Source: Chlorobiota bacterium
GTDB taxonomy: Bacteria; Bacteroidota; Bacteroidia; Bacteroidales; JAADJA01
Length of the DNA stretch: 6,533 nt
Reading direction: 5' to 3'
Assembly: GCA_030592565.1 (NCBI GenBank)
Contig: JAUVIX010000219.1
Coordinates: 1 to 6,533 of the forward strand
Every line of letters begins with the position of its first letter. Position 1 is the first letter of the stretch. The notes beneath the pieces are model-generated. The model saw nothing but the letters and a program-made list of their open reading frames with translations. It did no database searches and had not been told where the DNA came from. This document shows, in pieces, positions 1 to 5,280 of the stretch. Made by a program: the position numbers and the translations under genes.

Positions 1-39
1 CAACTATCAGAATTCAGTTTTGATATTATTAGAATTTAA

Positions 40-75
40 TAGTTCGGCAAAATTCCTCTAAAAAATACCGAACTA
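40..75 (-). terminator. Possible weak terminator/dyad downstream of the nucleotidase gene
   Basis: TAGTTCGG (40-47) and CCGAACTA (68-75) form a perfect 8-bp inverted repeat around a 20-nt loop, starting 16 bases past the stop codon of the minus-strand nucleotidase. On the minus strand the loop carries a run of six T, but the bases after the stem (TTAAATTC) are only AT-rich and not a clean T-tract. Transcription termination is therefore a guess from position; it may be a simple dyad. Nothing else is recognisable in bases 1-91. Confidence 0.3.
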
Positions 76-91
76 ATGATAATTAGTACTT

Positions 92-787
92 TTATAAGAT
101 ATCCAATATCTCTTTCAATTCAATTATTGTATAGGTTGCCACGCCATTATAAGGCAGATTTTTATAATTGAAAAATATCTGAGCCATCCCGACATTTTTA
201 GCACCTTCAATATCGACCTCAAGGCTGTCGCCAATCATTATGCAATCTTCCGGCCTGGCTCCTGCCTTTTTTAGTGCATGTTGAAAGACCCCGGGAAAGG
301 GCTTCCTCACTCCTACTTCTTCAGAAACTGTAATTGTTTTGAAATATTTTTCAAGATCATTGGCCTCTATCTTTATTGCCTGAACCTCATTAAACCCATT
401 GGTGATAATATGTAAAGGATATTTCCCTTTAAGATATTCCAGCACCTCTATAGCTCCCGGAAAAAGTCTCCTCTTTAAAGGGGCATTGGCAAGATATTCA
501 TTTGCAAATTGCTCTGCAAAGTTTCTGTCGTTAAGGCCGTATTTTTTAAAAGTAACAAGAAAACGTTCAACATTTAAAAACTCCTTCTTGATTTCATTAT
601 TTCTGTACCTGTCCCAGAATTCTATATTTATCTTATTATAAGTTTTAAAGAAGTCTTCAAAAGGTGTCACCCCTTTTTCTGCCAGATTATATTTTTTATG
701 AAGATCGAGGAATGTATCGCGAGTACTCCGGTCAAAATCATAGAGTGTATGATCCAGATCAAAAAAAATGTGCTTGTATGTTTTCAT
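92..787 (-). CDS. yjjG: YjjG-family HAD hydrolase (probable noncanonical pyrimidine nucleotidase)
   Basis: Cytosolic HAD-superfamily phosphatase, 231 aa from the chosen start. All four HAD motifs are visible: motif I DLDHTL (nucleophile D10, acid D12), motif II TNG (129-131), motif III lysine K162 in the RKPFPGVF stretch, and motif IV GDS...D (D187, D192). The helical cap lies at about residues 15-110. The VSEEVGVRKP segment (154-163) and the overall length match YjjG-type enzymes, which remove phosphate from nucleoside monophosphates and are thought to clear noncanonical pyrimidine nucleotides; that role is family knowledge. An in-frame ATG seven codons upstream (806-808) was rejected because it lies inside a TACTTTTG -7 element and because homologues begin right before the FFDLDHT strand. 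The gene is transcribed alone, divergently from the restriction-modification cassette. The exact substrate cannot be read from sequence. Confidence 0.88.
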   Translation of the reverse strand: MKTYKHIFFDLDHTLYDFDRSTRDTFLDLHKKYNLAEKGVTPFEDFFKTYNKINIEFWDRYRNNEIKKEFLNVERFLVTFKKYGLNDRNFAEQFANEYLANAPLKRRLFPGAIEVLEYLKGKYPLHIITNGFNEVQAIKIEANDLEKYFKTITVSEEVGVRKPFPGVFQHALKKAGARPEDCIMIGDSLEVDIEGAKNVGMAQIFFNYKNLPYNGVATYTIIELKEILDIL

Positions 788-805
788 AATGTTGAAATAT
801 ATTGG

Positions 806-813
806 CAAAAGTA
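806..813 (-). promoter_or_regulatory. Bacteroidota-type -7 element of the nucleotidase gene
   Basis: On the minus strand this reads TACTTTTG, an exact match to the Bacteroidota -7 pattern TAnnTTTG. It sits 18 bases before the chosen ATG, predicting a leader of only about 12 nt. No TTTG -33 box is seen at the expected 19-21 nt spacing, so support rests on the -7 box alone. Confidence 0.5.
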
Positions 814-845
814 ATGGAATTTACAAAACCTGTATTTGCCTGCTT

Positions 846-869
846 CAAGTTGGTGTTGTCACCAACTTG
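846..869. repeat. Hairpin repeat, copy 1 (GTTGGTG/CACCAAC core)
   Basis: CAAGTTGGTG (846-855), a TTGT loop, then CACCAACTTG (860-869): a perfect 10-bp inverted repeat with a 4-nt loop. No T-tract follows on either strand, so it does not look like an intrinsic terminator. It shares its seven core base pairs with the hairpin at 890-913. Confidence 0.75.
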
Positions 870-889
870 TTAATGATTAGTTAAATTTT

Positions 890-913
890 CTTGTTGGTGA
901 TAACACCAACAAG
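890..913. repeat. Hairpin repeat, copy 2 (GTTGGTG/CACCAAC core)
   Basis: CTTGTTGGTG (890-899), an ATAA loop, then CACCAACAAG (904-913): again a perfect 10-bp stem with a 4-nt loop, 20 nt after the first copy. The core GTTGGTG-N4-CACCAAC is identical, while the outer three base pairs differ in a compensated way (CAA/TTG against CTT/AAG). The loop sequence also differs, so stem length and pairing are kept while sequence drifts. It lacks a T-tract. Confidence 0.75.
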
Positions 914-936
914 ATGCAGTGGAGGGAGTGAACCCT

Positions 937-958
937 GCCCGAATGAATTCGTTCAGGC
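937..958. repeat. 22-bp near-perfect palindrome centred on GAATTC
   Basis: The 22 bases read outward symmetrically from GAATTC with GCC at the left end and GGC at the right end. Only two position pairs break the symmetry: C940/A955, and T944/G951, which could pair as a wobble in RNA. It lies between the twin hairpins and the ATTGCGAG-type repeat and is GC-richer than the surroundings. Confidence 0.55.
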
Positions 959-968
959 TGGCAATCCA

Positions 969-1061
969 CATCATTGCGAGGAGGAACGACGTGGCAATCC
1001 GCCAATTTCAAGGACAGCCTTTCATAGCTAACAGATCGCTTTGCTTTGCTCGTAAATAACG
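969..1061. repeat. Degenerate dispersed repeat of the ATTGCGAG...CTCGCAAT type
   Basis: The left end CATCATTGCGAG (969-980) and right end CTCGTAAATAACG (1049-1061) are imperfect inverted repeats of each other. Inside are GAGGAACGACGTGGCAATCC (981-1000) and the pyrimidine-rich GATCGCTTTGCTTTGCTCG (1034-1052). From memory, intact elements of this look (ATTGCGAG at one end, GATCGCTTCGCTTCGCTCG near the other) are scattered between genes in many bacterial genomes. This copy appears worn, with TTTG where TTCG is usual. TGGCAATCC also occurs at 959-967 and 992-1000, hinting at a partial second copy. No protein is encoded; any mobilisation would have to be in trans. Confidence 0.5.
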
Positions 1062-1121
1062 TTACCCTATTCTCTTATTTCACCTTATTAGCCCTGGTAC
1101 TATCTTTCGACTAGCCTAATA

Positions 1122-1153
1122 TTTCTAAGAATAACAAAATATGCCTAATTTTG
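1122..1153 (+). promoter_or_regulatory. Promoter of the restriction-modification cassette
   Basis: TAATTTTG (1146-1153) fits the Bacteroidota -7 pattern TAnnTTTG. Twenty nt upstream lies TTTC (1122-1125), one base from the -33 box TTTG. The start of transcription would fall around 1160, leaving only about 12 nt before the GTG start of the endonuclease gene. The palindromic 9-mer TTCTAAGAA (1123-1131) overlaps the -33 region and could be an operator, but that is inference. Confidence 0.5.
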
Positions 1154-1171
1154 TCATAAATTAAATTTTTA

Positions 1172-1825
1172 GTGGATTTAATAAAAATAGATTCAGAACT
1201 TAAAAAGAGATGGCCCTATAAATATCATTGGGGACAAAAACAGAATGACCTGTGGGATAATCTTACCAACTTTATTTATCACATAAATAGTTTTGAGGAG
1301 TTCTTAAAAGAGACAGAGAAAGCATATACCAATCTTAAAACAAAAATCGACAGACAGAATTTTTTTAATTATGCAGCCAACCGATGGTACAATTTTAAAT
1401 CTGCAATGGCTGTTGAACACATAATCTGCTCTGTTCCGGGAATCAAGCCTGCTTTAAATCCGCACGACAGGCTGGTTGATTTCACAATTAACGGAATCAG
1501 GTTCGACCACAAAACAAGTGTTTACCCTGAAGGATTCAGACATAACATTGAATATGCTCTAAGAAATAAAAAGGAGCTTATAGAATGGCTATATACCAAT
1601 CAAAGTCAGCAAAAGCGCAAGCATCTCGATAACCGGCTTTTCATCATTGTTTATGCGCAAAATGGCAAACACTGGAAATTAAAAGCGGAAATTGGCTGGT
1701 TGAAAGATATTATTCTTAATTATGCAAACAATTTCAATGAAGAAAATCTGATTCGTTTAAAACTGAAAAATAACGGAGAGGAGACATTGTCCGACATCCT
1801 CTGGGCGGTTAAGAAGGAGGAATAA
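1172..1825 (+). CDS. Putative type II restriction endonuclease, PD-(D/E)xK type
   Basis: Product of 217 aa that I do not recognise as a named enzyme. Residues 101-116 contain a D-x8-D-x-K arrangement (D103, D112, K114 in the segment ending FDHKTS), the usual metal-binding and catalytic layout of PD-(D/E)xK nucleases. E82 in the preceding helix could be the additional acidic residue. A hydrophobic strand at 156-161 (LFIIVY) fits the nuclease core. No signal peptide or membrane segment is present. The role is inferred mainly from context: the gene overlaps the start of a DNA adenine methyltransferase gene by one base, and 217 aa is a normal size for a small type II enzyme. The start is GTG; the next upstream in-frame codons lead to a stop at 1157-1159 with no ATG, and no Shine-Dalgarno sequence is visible, so expression is probably low. 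Alternative: an uncharacterised accessory protein of the methyltransferase. Confidence 0.65.
   Translation: MDLIKIDSELKKRWPYKYHWGQKQNDLWDNLTNFIYHINSFEEFLKETEKAYTNLKTKIDRQNFFNYAANRWYNFKSAMAVEHIICSVPGIKPALNPHDRLVDFTINGIRFDHKTSVYPEGFRHNIEYALRNKKELIEWLYTNQSQQKRKHLDNRLFIIVYAQNGKHWKLKAEIGWLKDIILNYANNFNEENLIRLKLKNNGEETLSDILWAVKKEE
1814..1820 (+). promoter_or_regulatory. Strong Shine-Dalgarno sequence of the methyltransferase gene
   Basis: AAGGAGG lies 4 nt before the methyltransferase ATG, within the last codons of the endonuclease gene. Such a full Shine-Dalgarno match is absent at the other genes here, which use bare AT-rich leaders. With the TAATG stop/start overlap it should allow both reinitiation and independent entry of ribosomes. 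Confidence 0.75.
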
Positions 1826-2838
1826 TGAATTATATTGGATCGAAAAACAAGCTGTCTTCATTTATCAAGGATACCGTATATTCGGTTGTGGGAGCGGATT
1901 TGTCCGAGATGGTCTTTTGTGACATATTTGCAGGTACGGGTATTGTCGGGAGAGTCTTTAAGCTTAAGGCAAAACAGATAATCAGTAACGATTTTGAATA
2001 TTACAGCTATATTTTAATCCGGAACTATATTGGTAATCACAATCCAATACCTGGCAAAGACTTGTTAATTAAAAAGCTGAATAATCTGATGCCGGTTGAG
2101 GGATTCATTTATAAAAACTACTGCTTTGGAGGAGGAACCGGAAGGCAGTATTTCTCTGACGAGAACGGTAAAAAAATTGACGCTGTAAGGCAGCAGATTG
2201 AGAAATGGAAAATCAATAATACGATTGACAAGGATACATTTTATTTCCTTTTGGCGAGTTTGCTTGAAAGCTCAGATAAAATTGCAAATACCGCCTCGGT
2301 TTATGGTGCCTATTTAAAACATTTAAAAAAGACAGCTCAAAAATCTCTTATTCTTGAACCTGCCGACTTTGAAATAAATGGTAATGAACATATTGTTTAT
2401 CAGGAGGACAGCAATGAATTAATTAAAAATATTAAAGGAGATATCCTCTACCTTGATCCGCCATATAACTCACGTCAATACGGAGCTAATTACCATATGC
2501 TGAATACAATTGCAAAATATGACACTTTCGTTCCCAGGGGAAAAACAGGTTTGAGAAATTACAAAAGATCAACTTATTGCAGTAAAGGCAGTGTACGGGA
2601 ATCGTTTGAGGAATTAATCAGAAATGCACGGTTCCGTTATATTTTTCTAAGTTATAACAACGAAGGATTAATGAGCGCTGATATTGTGAAATCAGTAATG
2701 GAAAAGTATGGTAAATATGATTTAAAAACAACAGGTTACCAACGGTTTAAGGCAGATACTGATAAAAACAGAAATCATAAAGCAGATAAAACCGAGGAAT
2801 ACTTACATATTTTAGTGAAGGACTTCTCAAACTTCTAA
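1825..2838 (+). CDS. Alpha-class (D12) DNA N6-adenine methyltransferase of a type II R-M system
   Basis: Transfers a methyl group from S-adenosylmethionine to adenine N6 in a specific DNA site, protecting host DNA from the partner endonuclease. The motif order is that of the alpha class. Motif X is NYIGSK at the N-terminus (2-7). Motif I is DIFAGTG (33-39), binding the cofactor. The acidic motif II residue is D56 in SNDFEYYS. Catalytic motif IV is DPPY (211-214), followed by NSRQYGANYH. The region of about 70-200 between cofactor and catalytic motifs should hold the target recognition domain; it is long and shows nothing that reveals the recognised sequence. At 337 aa the protein appears complete. 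Its ATG overlaps the endonuclease stop by one base. The last codons lie inside a 19-bp inverted repeat. Only one methyltransferase is present, which suits a palindromic target; this last point is inference. Confidence 0.9.
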   Translation: MNYIGSKNKLSSFIKDTVYSVVGADLSEMVFCDIFAGTGIVGRVFKLKAKQIISNDFEYYSYILIRNYIGNHNPIPGKDLLIKKLNNLMPVEGFIYKNYCFGGGTGRQYFSDENGKKIDAVRQQIEKWKINNTIDKDTFYFLLASLLESSDKIANTASVYGAYLKHLKKTAQKSLILEPADFEINGNEHIVYQEDSNELIKNIKGDILYLDPPYNSRQYGANYHMLNTIAKYDTFVPRGKTGLRNYKRSTYCSKGSVRESFEELIRNARFRYIFLSYNNEGLMSADIVKSVMEKYGKYDLKTTGYQRFKADTDKNRNHKADKTEEYLHILVKDFSNF

Positions 2839-2880
2839 GAAGTTTTTTCTCCTCGTCGTATAACTTCTTAGAAGTTTGAG
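2826..2880. repeat. Perfect 19-bp inverted repeat closing the R-M cassette
   Basis: The 19 bases at 2826-2844 are exactly reverse-complementary to 2862-2880, around a 17-nt spacer. Each arm is itself nearly palindromic, containing AACTTCT-W-AGAAGTT, so the DNA could fold as one long hairpin or as two small ones. The left arm encodes the last residues and the stop codon of the methyltransferase. The arrangement may be a composite terminator, a protein-binding site, or the edge of the inserted cassette. Confidence 0.85.
2830..2848 (+). terminator. Intrinsic terminator overlapping the methyltransferase stop codon
   Basis: AACTTC (2830-2835), loop TAA (the stop codon, 2836-2838) and GAAGTT (2839-2844) form a 6-bp hairpin whose last bases merge into six T (2843-2848). 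This would end the cassette transcript immediately after translation. The longer hairpin with 2862-2880 competes for the same bases and lacks a T-tract of its own. Confidence 0.5.
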
Positions 2881-2937
2881 TATTATTTTGAAATTATTCT
2901 AAATTATAAAAACATATACAAAGTTTCTGTTTTTTAC

Positions 2938-2945
2938 TACTTTTG
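2938..2945 (+). promoter_or_regulatory. Bacteroidota-type -7 element of pckA
   Basis: TACTTTTG matches TAnnTTTG exactly. Transcription would begin near 2952, giving a leader of roughly 47 nt that is A-rich and has no Shine-Dalgarno sequence. No TTTG -33 box is found 19-21 nt upstream, so the promoter may need an activator or be driven by the -7 box alone. Confidence 0.55.
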
Positions 2946-2998
2946 CAGCCCTGTAACCTAAAAAATTGAAGAAATACGTAAACATAAATTAAAATACA

Positions 2999-4642
2999 AT
3001 GGATTTAAAAGCAAAAGCACTTGAAGCCGTTAAGGCTCACAAAAATGTTTTCGACAACATCCCGAGAAGGGAAATGATACAAGAAACTGTTGATAACAGA
3101 GAAGCAATAATTTCAGCAAGCGGCGCACTTGCCACCTGGACTCCTCCTGAATCAACAGGCAGAAGCCCTAAAGATACTCTTGTAGTAAAACGTGCATCAA
3201 GCGAAGCCAATGTTGATTGGACATCACCAAACAATCTTCCTCTTGATGAGGAGACTTTTAATATGGCTTTCGAGGATGGACTTAAATTTTTAGCTGAGAA
3301 AGAGAAAATTTATGTTACTGACAGGGTAATTGGTGCCGACTCAAAATATGCATTACCCGTTAAAACAATTTCAGCTCATGCATTCTCTACTCTTTTTGTT
3401 GACAATATGTTCCGTCCAATTCCTAAGGATATTGAAAAAAGTTGTTTTGCAGGAGAAGAGTTCGTTCTGGTTCACTTACCCTATAACAAACTGGATAGAA
3501 AAAAATATGAAGGCCGCCTGAGAAAAATGCCCGATGGAAAAACATCTAATATGGTCGTGGCTATGGATTTCGACAGAAAGCTTGGTGTTGTAATCGGTTC
3601 AGCCTATGCCGGAAGCGTTAAAAAAATGCTTTTTACAGTAATGAATTACCTTCTTCCTCTCGAAGGTATTCTTCCGTTACACTGCTCAGCAAATGAAGGC
3701 CCAAACGGAGATTCAGCACTGCTACTTGGTCTGTCAGGAACCGGTAAAACTACCCTGTCGGCTGATCCTACAAGAGCATTGCTTGGAGATGATGAACATG
3801 GCTGGAGTGATGATGGAATTGCAAACTTCGAAAACGGTTGCTATGCAAAAATGATTGACATTGATCCAAGTAAAGAGCCAGATATCTACGATGCCATTAT
3901 GCATAAGGATAATTATCTGAATCACGGTTCTATTGTTGAAAATGCTATGGTTTATCCAAATGGTGAATTTGACTATTATGATGACAGGTTTACACCAAAC
4001 TCACGCGCATCATACCCATTGAGATATCTTAGAAACATTAAAGAGTCATCAACGTCAGGACATCCGAAAACAATCCTTTTCCTAACTGCTGATGCTTATG
4101 GAGTTCTACCTCCTGTTTCGCAACTGAATCCTGATCAGGCTATGCTTTGGTTCCTTATGGGATATACAAGTAAGCTTGCCGGAACAGAAACCGGAGTTAC
4201 CGAGCCTCAGGCTACATTCTCAAGATTCTTCGGGCAGCCATTTATGCCTAACAATCCTGATGTATATGCTGATATGCTTGGAGCAAAAATGAAAGAACAT
4301 AATACAAAAGTTTACCTGATAAACACAGGTTGGAGTGGTGGAGCTTATGGAGTTGGTAAAAGGATGGACATCAACTTAACAAGAAAAATGGTTGAAGCAT
4401 CATTGAATGGAGACCTGGAAAATGTGGAATATGAATATGATGAGCTGATTCACGTAAATATTCCTAAAACTTGTTCGGGAGTTCCATCTGAAATTCTTTT
4501 CCCAAAAAACACCTGGGAAGATAAAGCTGCTTACGATGCAACAGCAAAAAAGCTGGCAAAACAATTCTCCGATGCTTTTGACAAAGCCTATGGCGACAAA
4601 AACATTAAAGCGAGTGTTGTAGCTGAATGTCCGGGAAAATAA
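2999..4642 (+). CDS. pckA: Phosphoenolpyruvate carboxykinase (ATP)
   Basis: Cytosolic enzyme interconverting oxaloacetate + ATP and phosphoenolpyruvate + ADP + CO2. It serves gluconeogenesis, and in many anaerobic Bacteroidota it runs in the CO2-fixing direction that feeds malate, fumarate and succinate formation. The 547 aa correspond to a complete enzyme. Visible hallmarks are the substrate-binding TGRSPKD (53-59, R55), metal and oxaloacetate residues in YAGSVKK (Y203, K208, K209), H228, the P-loop GLSGTGKTT (244-252, K250/T251), the metal-binding LLGDDEHGW (261-269, D264/D265), a conserved arginine (R336) in NSRASYPL, and the nucleotide-side loop YTSKLAGTE (389-397). Residue roles are transferred from the E. 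coli enzyme. The ATG is the first in frame after the -7 element. The gene stands alone with its own terminator. Nothing suggests truncation. Confidence 0.98.
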   Translation: MDLKAKALEAVKAHKNVFDNIPRREMIQETVDNREAIISASGALATWTPPESTGRSPKDTLVVKRASSEANVDWTSPNNLPLDEETFNMAFEDGLKFLAEKEKIYVTDRVIGADSKYALPVKTISAHAFSTLFVDNMFRPIPKDIEKSCFAGEEFVLVHLPYNKLDRKKYEGRLRKMPDGKTSNMVVAMDFDRKLGVVIGSAYAGSVKKMLFTVMNYLLPLEGILPLHCSANEGPNGDSALLLGLSGTGKTTLSADPTRALLGDDEHGWSDDGIANFENGCYAKMIDIDPSKEPDIYDAIMHKDNYLNHGSIVENAMVYPNGEFDYYDDRFTPNSRASYPLRYLRNIKESSTSGHPKTILFLTADAYGVLPPVSQLNPDQAMLWFLMGYTSKLAGTETGVTEPQATFSRFFGQPFMPNNPDVYADMLGAKMKEHNTKVYLINTGWSGGAYGVGKRMDINLTRKMVEASLNGDLENVEYEYDELIHVNIPKTCSGVPSEILFPKNTWEDKAAYDATAKKLAKQFSDAFDKAYGDKNIKASVVAECPGK

Positions 4643-4664
4643 TCCTGTAGAGATATTATTGGCG

Positions 4665-4713
4665 GGGAGATGTAAAGCAACTATGTTCAGTTGTTCAGCA
4701 TCTCCCTTTTTTT
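4665..4713 (+). terminator. Intrinsic terminator of pckA
   Basis: GGGAGATG (4665-4672) pairs perfectly with CATCTCCC (4699-4706), followed by seven T (4707-4713). A second inner stem, CAACT (4678-4682) with AGTTG (4689-4693), extends the structure. It begins 23 bases after the pckA stop and insulates the tRNA gene. Confidence 0.9.
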
Positions 4714-4731
4714 AAAAAATATATAAAAATA

Positions 4732-4762
4732 TTTGCAGATAAAAAAAATAGTACTACTTTTG
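4732..4762 (+). promoter_or_regulatory. Near-ideal Bacteroidota promoter of tRNA-Glu
   Basis: TTTG (4732-4735), 19 nt, then TACTTTTG (4755-4762) agree with both conserved boxes and the 19-21 nt spacing of the Bacteroidota primary sigma factor pattern. Transcription should start around 4769, about 30 nt before the tRNA, leaving a 5' leader for RNase P to remove. It is the best promoter match in the window, as expected for a stable RNA gene. Confidence 0.8.
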
Positions 4763-4800
4763 CACTCCCTTAAGAAAAAGAATAGTTCTTTACATAAAAT

Positions 4801-4872
4801 GGTCCGTTCGTCTATCGGCTAGGACGCCAGGTTTTCATCCTGGTAAGAGGGGTTCGATTCCCCTACGGACTA
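4801..4872 (+). tRNA. tRNA-Glu (anticodon UUC)
   Basis: The cloverleaf can be drawn fully. The acceptor stem is GGTCCGT (4801-4807) with ACGGACT (4865-4871), where the first pair is G-U. The anticodon stem CCAGG (4827-4831) and CCTGG (4839-4843) encloses loop TTTTCAT with anticodon TTC (4834-4836), which reads GAA and GAG. The T-stem AGGGG (4848-4852) and CCCCT (4860-4864) encloses TTCGATT. The discriminator base is A4872. The 3' CCA is not encoded, as only a C follows, so it must be added after transcription. It is a single-gene unit with its own promoter and terminator. Confidence 0.97.
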
Positions 4873-4886
4873 CGAATATAATGTGT

Positions 4887-4922
4887 AAAGCCTTGTAAAT
4901 GATAAATTTGCAAGGCTTTTTT
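4887..4922 (+). terminator. Intrinsic terminator of tRNA-Glu
   Basis: A 14-bp stem pairs 4887-4900 (containing AAAGCCTTG) with 4906-4919 (containing CAAGGCTTT) across a 5-nt loop. One pair is a G-U wobble. The T-tract (4917-4922) continues, after one A, as four more T. It starts 14 bases after the tRNA 3' end. Confidence 0.92.
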
Positions 4923-4927
4923 ATTTT

Positions 4928-5280
4928 ACGGGGTATGGATTGGGGTACAATATGGCTGTCTACAAGATAACCTATTTTTGTTGAGTAAATTATGACATTA
5001 GTTTATTCCCTTTTTATATTCTTGAAGAAAGTTATTCTGTAGACCTAATGAATGATAATAACTTTAGGACTACATAGATGAACTAACGGATTATAGAAGG
5101 GACGATAGATTATGGTTTAAACTATCTTTCTCTCAATTTTGTGGAAGAATGGTTTATTTCTCCGGAGGAAATATGGTTTTCAGAAATAAGCGTCCAAATT
5201 ACCATAGCCTACAAGCCAAATTGGTGTTCTAATGTATTAAATAAAAAGATATACAGATCAAATTATTACTTTTGTTGTTA
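4928..5280. other. Gene-free stretch between tRNA-Glu and the IS66 transposase
   Basis: About 350 AT-rich bases with frequent stops in all frames and no recognisable gene. Near the tRNA, GGGGTA occurs twice within 20 bases (4931-4936 and 4943-4948), which could be leftover attachment-site sequence but is too short to claim. Overlapping dyads occupy 5028-5074. From about 5186 the sequence may already belong to the insertion element. A short open frame with a good ribosome binding site (GGAGGA, 5164-5169) would encode only 19 residues and is not called. Confidence 0.6.
5028..5074. repeat. Two overlapping inverted repeats
   Basis: AAAGTTATT (5028-5036) is exactly complementary to AATAACTTT (5057-5065). 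TGTAGACCTAA (5038-5048) pairs with TTAGGACTACA (5064-5074) at 10 of 11 positions. The two hairpins share 5064-5065 and interleave, so in RNA they would largely exclude each other, or could combine as a pseudoknot-like fold. No T-tract follows. It may be chance in AT-rich DNA; the 11-bp dyad is the more convincing of the two. Confidence 0.4.

Larger units (their letters stand above)
788..1171. other. Divergent intergenic region filled with dyad repeats
   Basis: This stretch separates the minus-strand nucleotidase from the plus-strand restriction-modification cassette and holds no convincing gene; the short open frames on both strands run straight through the dyads. Reading rightwards it contains the nucleotidase -7 element, two look-alike hairpins, a 22-bp near-palindrome, a degenerate ATTGCGAG-type repeat, and a promoter for the cassette. 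The middle part (about 913-1010) is visibly richer in G and C than the flanks, which suggests an inserted repeat unit and not ordinary leader DNA. Since both flanking genes start here, the dyads are not placed as terminators for either. Confidence 0.7.

Noticed and set aside
399..641. Plus-strand 80-codon open frame opposite the nucleotidase gene
   Set aside because: It is antisense to a clear HAD gene with conserved motifs and has no features of its own.
788..808. Upstream ATG (806-808) as the start of the nucleotidase, giving 238 aa
   Set aside because: This ATG lies within the TACTTTTG -7 element, and the extra seven residues precede the usual N-terminus of the family.
846..1061. CRISPR array or phage-defence RNA from the clustered dyads upstream of the R-M cassette
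   Set aside because: There are no regularly spaced identical direct repeats with unique spacers; only two hairpin copies and one unrelated repeat are present.
3037..3925. Several 63-65 codon open frames overlapping pckA on both strands
   Set aside because: They are out-of-frame readings of a highly conserved, intact enzyme gene.
5067..5073. GGACTAC, identical to the tRNA-Glu 3' end, 200 bases downstream as a possible attachment-site duplication
   Set aside because: Seven bases is too short, the flanks do not match, and no integrase gene is visible.
5152..5232. Short plus-strand open frame with a GGAGGA ribosome binding site
   Set aside because: It encodes only 27 residues (19 from the internal ATG), resembles nothing known to me, and overlaps the possible IS end.
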